Shown here: in pieces, positions 7,300 to 10,097 of the stretch
How positions within the stretch are numbered: position 1 is the stretch's first letter
Layout of the letters: the number at the start of each line of letters is the position of its first letter
DNA from: Chloroflexi bacterium UBA5177
GTDB lineage: Bacteria; Chloroflexota; UBA5177
Assembly: GCA_002413265.1 (NCBI GenBank)
Contig: DHWR01000169.1
Location: forward strand, 3,143-13,239
DNA: 10,097 bases
Reading direction: 5' to 3'
Translations under genes and position numbers: made by a program
Notes under the pieces: model-generated
Databases searched by the model: none
What the model was told of the DNA's origin: nothing
Seen by the model: the letters and a program-made list of their open reading frames with translations, nothing else

Positions 7300-7328
7300 T
7301 TGCATATACTCGCCAATCGCATTAGTAT
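7300..7328 (+). promoter_or_regulatory. Promoter of the exported-peptide gene
   Basis: TTGCAT (7300-7305), a 17-bp spacer and TAGTAT (7323-7328) each match the sigma-70 consensus at four or more positions. The region is locally AT-rich compared with its surroundings. The predicted leader is about 27 nt. A small palindrome, TTGTA-TT-TACAA (7333-7344), covers the predicted start site and could be an operator. Confidence 0.5.
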
Positions 7329-7361
7329 TGGTTTGTATTTACAACCTTGAGGAGCCCTGCG

Positions 7362-7523
7362 ATGTTCCGTTTCTCTCTGCCCCGCGCGATCCTGGCCACG
7401 ATCCTGGCCATCAACCTCGTCGGCGCGCTCGTTAGCGCACCGACGGTTCTCCGGCTGACTGCCCACGCCGGACCGGCCCAGCTGGCCGACAGCAACGTCC
7501 CTCCTGTGCCCGTGGGCCACTAG
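7362..7523 (+). CDS. Small exported peptide (53 aa), candidate signalling-peptide precursor
   Basis: The ATG at 7362 has AGGAG seven bases upstream and a promoter at 7300-7328, so this short frame is likely real. The product starts MFRFSLPR with two Arg, followed by a hydrophobic core (residues 9-25, AILATILAINLVGALVSA) and then LTAHA, which ends in an AHA signal-peptidase motif (34-36). Cleavage there would release the 17-residue GPAQLADSNVPPVPVGH. Size, layout and even the AHA-G junction recall Bacillus Phr pheromone precursors that act on TPR proteins. No homology claim can be made without a search. It is followed by an RNA hairpin and, 92 bp on, a short XRE regulator; a large XRE-TPR protein lies upstream. 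Alternatives are a membrane microprotein, a leader peptide or a toxin-like peptide. Confidence 0.65.
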   Translation: MFRFSLPRAILATILAINLVGALVSAPTVLRLTAHAGPAQLADSNVPPVPVGH

Positions 7524-7552
7524 CTGGACCGGCACGGAGTGCATGCGATCTC

Positions 7553-7581
7553 GGGCGCTGATGGGAAAACCGTCAGCGCCC
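7553..7581 (+). promoter_or_regulatory. Strong RNA hairpin between the peptide and the short XRE gene
   Basis: GGGCGCTGATGG (7553-7564) pairs with CCGTCAGCGCCC (7570-7581) over 12 bp, including one T-G pair, around a GAAAA loop. No T run follows, so it is not a classic terminator. It probably lowers read-through into, or stabilises the end of, the peptide message, and may set the ratio of peptide to short XRE protein. Confidence 0.6.
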
Positions 7582-7615
7582 CAAACTTGCGGTGACTAAT
7601 TCGCAGAGGCGGGGG

Positions 7616-8032
7616 ATGACTCGGGAAGTAGTAAAGGAAAGAGGGAAGCCCGCTGAGGAACGCGACACGCCTCTCCAACTGCGAGTCGGAGAGCGCATTC
7701 GTCACGCTCGACGCCAGCGTGGCTTGAGCCTGGCTGAGCTCGGTAACGAGGCTCTCTCCCGTTCCTTCCTGAGTCTGGTAGAGCGCGGACGGACGCGCAT
7801 CTCACTGCGAGCGCTCGAGCTCGTGGCTGAGAGGCTGGAGCTGCCGCTGGGCTACTTCGTGGATGAGCAGCCGGATCTTTCCGCCTTCGATCCTGCACGA
7901 GTCGATCATGTGAAAGCAGCGGTAGCCTACAGCCGGCTGTTAGCGAGCCGCGGCGATATGGCGGAAGCGTGGCGATACGCCCTGTGGGCTGCAGAAGCAA
8001 ACGCCAGAGGATTGGAGCAAACGTCCACGTGA
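7616..8032 (+). CDS. Short XRE-family regulator (HTH with one helical hairpin)
   Basis: The product has 138 residues from ATG 7616, chosen because AGAGG lies six bases upstream; the in-frame GTG at 7592 has no ribosome site. A helix-turn-helix of about 60 residues (VGERIRHARRQRGLSLAEL, SRSFLSLVERGRTRIS, LPLGYFVDE) is identical to that of the upstream XRE-TPR regulator at about half of the positions by eye. The last 45 residues hold just one TPR-like hairpin (AAVAYSRLLASRGDMAEAWRYALWAAEANA), where the larger protein has eight or more. The frame ends cleanly and is followed by a hairpin, so it may be a naturally short form rather than a broken one. It could compete for the same operators or form mixed dimers (inference). 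It has no obvious promoter of its own and is probably co-transcribed with the peptide gene. Confidence 0.85.
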   Translation: MTREVVKERGKPAEERDTPLQLRVGERIRHARRQRGLSLAELGNEALSRSFLSLVERGRTRISLRALELVAERLELPLGYFVDEQPDLSAFDPARVDHVKAAVAYSRLLASRGDMAEAWRYALWAAEANARGLEQTST

Positions 8033-8124
8033 GCCCTTTGCCTGACGTCGGGTTGATCTAATTTTGGCCAACGAGCCCCCTTGACACGCGGTGCAAGGCG
8101 CAACAGGCTCCGCAAGGTTTGCGA

Positions 8125-8168
8125 GGTAACGAGTGAGCGGGGAGCCCAAAGGCTCCCCGCTCGTTACC
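8125..8168 (+). terminator. Long bulged hairpin after the short XRE gene, probable terminator
   Basis: GCGGGGAGCC (8137-8146) and GGCTCCCCGC (8151-8160) form a perfect 10-bp stem around CAAA. Beyond a 4-nt bulge (GTGA, 8133-8136), GGTAACGA and TCGTTACC add eight more pairs. It lies between a plus-strand gene end and a minus-strand remnant end and could serve both. Neither strand shows a T run. Confidence 0.55.
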
Positions 8169-8193
8169 TGGCCTAGCTCAGCATGTCGGCGTC

Positions 8194-8290
8194 TTAGGTG
8201 ACGACGACTCCGAAGGGGGTGGCTCCAGCCGGAAGGCTAAAGGGCGACGAGGAAAGCTCAGTAAGCGACCCGCCGGTCACGGTGAATCGA
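8194..8290 (-). pseudogene. C-terminal remnant of a beta-propeller (YVTN/lactonase-like) protein
   Basis: The minus strand reads FTVTGGSLTELS, then SPFSLPAGATPFGVVVT and a stop (TAA at 8194-8196). This is the typical last blade of seven-bladed surface propellers of the lactonase/YVTN type, whose repeats carry GSLT...SPF.LP. No propeller sequence precedes it: the same frame upstream reads unrelated residues antisense to nothing recognisable, and another frame there encodes the P-loop fragment. It is therefore a relic of about 30 codons without a start. Assigned by motif resemblance only. Confidence 0.5.
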
Positions 8291-8480
8291 GGGCGGTTCG
8301 GGATCCTGCTGGGCAGCACAGCTTGAACGCATCGTTCCATTGCCATGGATTCACCTGGCCAACATCTTCGGCGTCGATCGCCGCCCCAGGCTGTACATGG
8401 GGAACGAGGGCCCTCGTGAGCGTGGACTTTCCTGTACCTTCCTGGCCGACAATGATGAGGAGGCGGCGTTCTATGGACAC
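8277..8480 (-). pseudogene. N-terminal fragment of a P-loop NTPase/kinase
   Basis: From GTG 8480 the frame gives 67 residues. The first 55 or so look like the start of a small nucleotide-binding protein: RRLLIIVGQEGTGKSTLTRAL carries a complete Walker A (GQEGTGKST, 12-20), followed by AIDAEDVGQVNPWQWNDAFKL. After DAFKL the sequence loses character and ends within 20 codons, where the frame meets the propeller remnant in another frame. Relatives of this kinase-like type are usually about 170-200 residues and need a lid and nucleotide-binding part that is missing. It is probably non-functional, truncated by a deletion or recombination. No clear ribosome site precedes it. Confidence 0.6.
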
Positions 8481-8484
8481 ACCT

Positions 8485-8500
8485 GAGATCGTGAGATCGT
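8485..8500. repeat. Tandem 8-bp duplication
   Basis: GAGATCGT occurs twice in direct succession immediately upstream of the P-loop fragment's start codon. It is most simply a replication-slippage product. No insertion element is present between or beside the copies. Confidence 0.4.
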
Positions 8501-8540
8501 AAGGTCTAGTTTGATGACAATGATTGCTGGCGGACCGTAA

Positions 8541-9125
8541 CTAGGCATGCACCAACTCGGGCTGTCGAAGCGGTTCCAGCGCTCCTTCGAGCCGCTGCAG
8601 CTCATCGAGCATGGTCCGAGCAGCGGTGACCATGGTTTCGTTTGCCTCCATCCGGCGCTCGTCGTTCAAGAACTGAGTCACGAAGGGGATCGAAACAGCC
8701 TCGGGCACCGGCACCATCTTCAAAGCCGTGACTACCTGTTTGATCATCTGCACGGCTCGGGTTCCCGCTGAAACCCCGCCGTAGCTCACGAAACCCACCG
8801 GCTTGTACTGCCACTCGAAATGTAGGTAGTCGATGGCGTTCTTCAATGGAGCGTTGAAGCCGAAGTTGTATTCCGGCATTACGAACACAAACGCATCGGC
8901 GGCCTCGACCTTCCGGCTCCAATCCTTGGTGTGTTCGTGTTCGTACTTTCGGAACCTGGGATGACGTGGCTCGTCCATAAAGGGAAGGTTCAGATTCGCT
9001 AGATCGACGACTTCGATTTCGAAACCGCCATGCTCGAGAGCCTGCTCCTGGAACCACTCGGCCACGGGCAAGCCCACCCTTCCGGGTCGGGTGCTGGCAA
9101 TAATAATTTGAAGGTTGGGTTTCAT
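8541..9125 (-). CDS. NADPH-dependent FMN reductase (flavodoxin-like fold)
   Basis: A 194-residue cytoplasmic flavoprotein that passes hydride from NAD(P)H to FMN, or through bound FMN to quinones, azo compounds or similar acceptors. Diagnostic parts are the FMN-phosphate loop IIIASTRPGRVG (7-18), MPEYNFGFNAPLKNAIDY (83-100), which lines the isoalloxazine site, and KPVGFVSYGGVSAGTRA (108-124), the second flavin loop. Length and motif spacing are normal for the family. Its ATG overlaps the stop of the HxlR gene by 4 nt, so the two are translationally coupled. HxlR regulators often control reductases of quinones, aldehydes or diamide stress, which supports a detoxification or redox role (family knowledge plus context). 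Confidence 0.94.
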   Translation of the reverse strand: MKPNLQIIIASTRPGRVGLPVAEWFQEQALEHGGFEIEVVDLANLNLPFMDEPRHPRFRKYEHEHTKDWSRKVEAADAFVFVMPEYNFGFNAPLKNAIDYLHFEWQYKPVGFVSYGGVSAGTRAVQMIKQVVTALKMVPVPEAVSIPFVTQFLNDERRMEANETMVTAARTMLDELQRLEGALEPLRQPELVHA

Positions 9126-9481
9126 TGGGCTAGCTCCTTGGCAAATCTCTCATCGGCGACGGGTACGGTTTCCGGCTCTATCCACACCTCGGCCCACCTC
9201 GCAACGGCACCCAGAACAGGAAGCAGGGCCGTGCCCTTTTCCGTCGGGTGATACTCGACGCGCACCGGCGAGCTGGGAATTACGCGCCGTTGCAGAACTC
9301 CTTCCGCTTCCAGAGCGCGAAGGCGCTGCGCAAGCATCGTGTCACTCAGTCCTGGAACCGCGGCCCTGATGTCGGCGTAGCGATGTCTTCCGGCGAGAAC
9401 TGCCTGCAGTATTGGGCCGCTCCAGCGGCCTCCTATCAGCTCAACCGCGCGATGGAATCGTGAACAAGTAGTGTGAACCAT
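9122..9481 (-). CDS. HxlR-family (DUF24) winged-helix transcriptional regulator
   Basis: A 119-residue winged-helix DNA-binding protein. It shows the family pattern in order: Cys near the N-terminus (TTCSRF), AVELIGGRWSGPILQAVLAG, RYADIRAAVPGLSDTMLAQRLRALEAEGVLQR (recognition helix region), then RVEYHPTEKGTALLPVLGAVARWAEVW. The N-terminal Cys corresponds to the redox-sensing cysteine of YodB/HypR-type members. ATG 9481 is used here; a TTG two codons upstream (9487) is equally possible, and neither has a strong ribosome site. It is the first gene of a two-gene unit with the FMN reductase. A palindrome 19 bp upstream probably mediates autoregulation. Confidence 0.93.
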   Translation of the reverse strand: MVHTTCSRFHRAVELIGGRWSGPILQAVLAGRHRYADIRAAVPGLSDTMLAQRLRALEAEGVLQRRVIPSSPVRVEYHPTEKGTALLPVLGAVARWAEVWIEPETVPVADERFAKELAQ

Positions 9482-9499
9482 GGCCAAGTCTACTCAGTT

Positions 9500-9510
9500 T
9501 TACTTAGTAA
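9500..9510. promoter_or_regulatory. Palindromic operator candidate for the HxlR regulator
   Basis: TTACT-T-AGTAA is a perfect inverted repeat with 5-bp arms in an AT-rich stretch of otherwise GC-rich sequence, immediately upstream of the HxlR start. Known HxlR/DUF24 sites are AT-rich palindromes containing TACT and AGTA halves, so the match is in character. The promoter itself is not clear; TTAACA on the minus strand at about 9532-9527 is a possible -35. Confidence 0.45.
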
Positions 9511-9554
9511 CTACAAGTTTTATCCTGTTAACATTCCCTTAGGCCGTTTTCGTT

Positions 9555-10097
9555 TTACATACGGTGTCCGCCACCCGCGTACAGGGTCTGACCAGTCAAC
9601 CAGCCAGCCTGAACAGAGCAGAAAAACAGCACCGAGTCCGCGATGTCCTCGGGTCGGCCGACTCTTCCCAAAGGGATTGCTCGCGCGATCTCATCCTCCT
9701 GATCCGCCGGAATCCACCCGGTTTGGGTGGGACCTGGAGAAACAATATTCACGGTGATGCCAAGCGAGGCAAGCTCAACCGCGGCGGCGCGAGAGTAAGC
9801 TTCGATGGCAAGTTTGCTGGCGCCGTAGGACACTTCTCCAGGGAAGCGATGGGCTCCGTCCGTGCTGAGGTTCACGATTCGGCCCCATCCCGAACCACTT
9901 GCCGCCGCTCGCTTCGCGAACTCCGCCATCAGAAGCGCGACCGCCCTGGTGTTCACCGCAAAGATGTAGTCGTGGGTTGCCGCCGTGATAGTTCGCTGCT
10001 CGCGTCGCGCCCAGTCTCTTGTTCCCTCAGCGTCCGGCTTGAAGCTGTCGGATCCGCTTGCTGCGGCGTTGTTGACGAGGATTTGGACGGGTCCGAG
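9555..10097 (-). CDS. Short-chain dehydrogenase/reductase, FabG-like (5' end outside window)
   Basis: An NAD(P)H-dependent oxidoreductase with a Rossmann fold; 180 codons are visible and the N-terminal cofactor-binding glycine motif lies beyond the right edge. The frame stays open to the edge and begins with PVQILVNNAAASG, which contains the NNA motif of classical SDRs. Further on are NLSTDGAHRFPGEVSYGASK, with Ser 13 residues before the catalytic Tyr and Lys four after it, VNIVSPGPTQTGW after the active site, and the C-terminal GRPEDIADSVLFF...GWLTGQTLYAGGG. All catalytic residues in view are intact. GTG 9956 is an internal valine, not the start. The substrate is unknown; relatives act on 3-oxoacyl-ACP, sugars or sterols. 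It lies 73 bp upstream of the HxlR gene on the same strand. Confidence 0.94.
   Translation of the reverse strand, partial: LGPVQILVNNAAASGSDSFKPDAEGTRDWARREQRTITAATHDYIFAVNTRAVALLMAEFAKRAAASGSGWGRIVNLSTDGAHRFPGEVSYGASKLAIEAYSRAAAVELASLGITVNIVSPGPTQTGWIPADQEDEIARAIPLGRVGRPEDIADSVLFFCSVQAGWLTGQTLYAGGGHRM

Noticed and set aside
8125..8168. Terminal inverted repeat of an insertion sequence
   Set aside because: The arms are 4 nt apart and form a hairpin. There is no transposase and no second copy in the window.
7616..8480. Toxin-antitoxin pair (XRE antitoxin with zeta-like P-loop partner)
   Set aside because: The genes are on opposite strands and separated by a terminator-like hairpin, and the P-loop fragment lacks everything after Walker A.
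9473..9757. 94-codon plus-strand frame opposite the SDR gene
   Set aside because: It lies antisense to an SDR with all motifs intact and has no recognisable features of its own.

Overview
The window is GC-rich bacterial chromosome from an organism with a single-membrane style of gene content: secreted PF04185 phosphoesterase, BcrA-type ABC exporter, XRE regulators with TPR tails, HxlR and VOC proteins. The mix, and the style of the XRE-TPR and secreted Pro/Thr-tailed proteins, suggests a soil Chloroflexota-like or Dormibacterota-like lineage. This is an impression, not a demonstration. No rRNA, tRNA, CRISPR array, transposase or phage gene was seen.

Left part, all on the minus strand (1-5122): a secreted protein of unknown function running off the left edge; a secreted acid-phosphatase/phospholipase-C-like phosphoesterase with its own terminator; a DPM1/GtrB-type polyprenyl-phosphate glycosyltransferase; and a two-gene ABC exporter (permease and ATPase, overlapping by 4 nt). 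The ATPase has no ATG, GTG or TTG upstream of its Walker A motif. The sequence points to a CTG start at 5122 with a good Shine-Dalgarno.

Centre (5122-8170): a 160-bp divergent control region with nested palindromes separates the exporter from a 439-residue XRE-TPR regulator on the plus strand, so the regulator plausibly controls itself and the exporter. A minus-strand VOC protein follows. Next is a 340-bp stretch without genes that ends in a promoter for a 53-residue exported peptide resembling a Phr-type pheromone precursor. After a strong RNA hairpin comes a second, short XRE protein whose DNA-binding domain is about half identical to that of the large one. Long TPR regulator, exported peptide and short DNA-binding paralogue together make a candidate peptide-signalling module. 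This is the most interesting part of the window.

Right part, minus strand (8190-10097): two gene remnants joined head to tail (the N-terminus of a P-loop NTPase and the C-terminus of a beta-propeller protein), then an FMN reductase and an HxlR regulator overlapping by 4 nt with a palindromic operator candidate upstream, and a short-chain dehydrogenase cut by the right edge. The HxlR-reductase pair looks like a redox or electrophile response unit.
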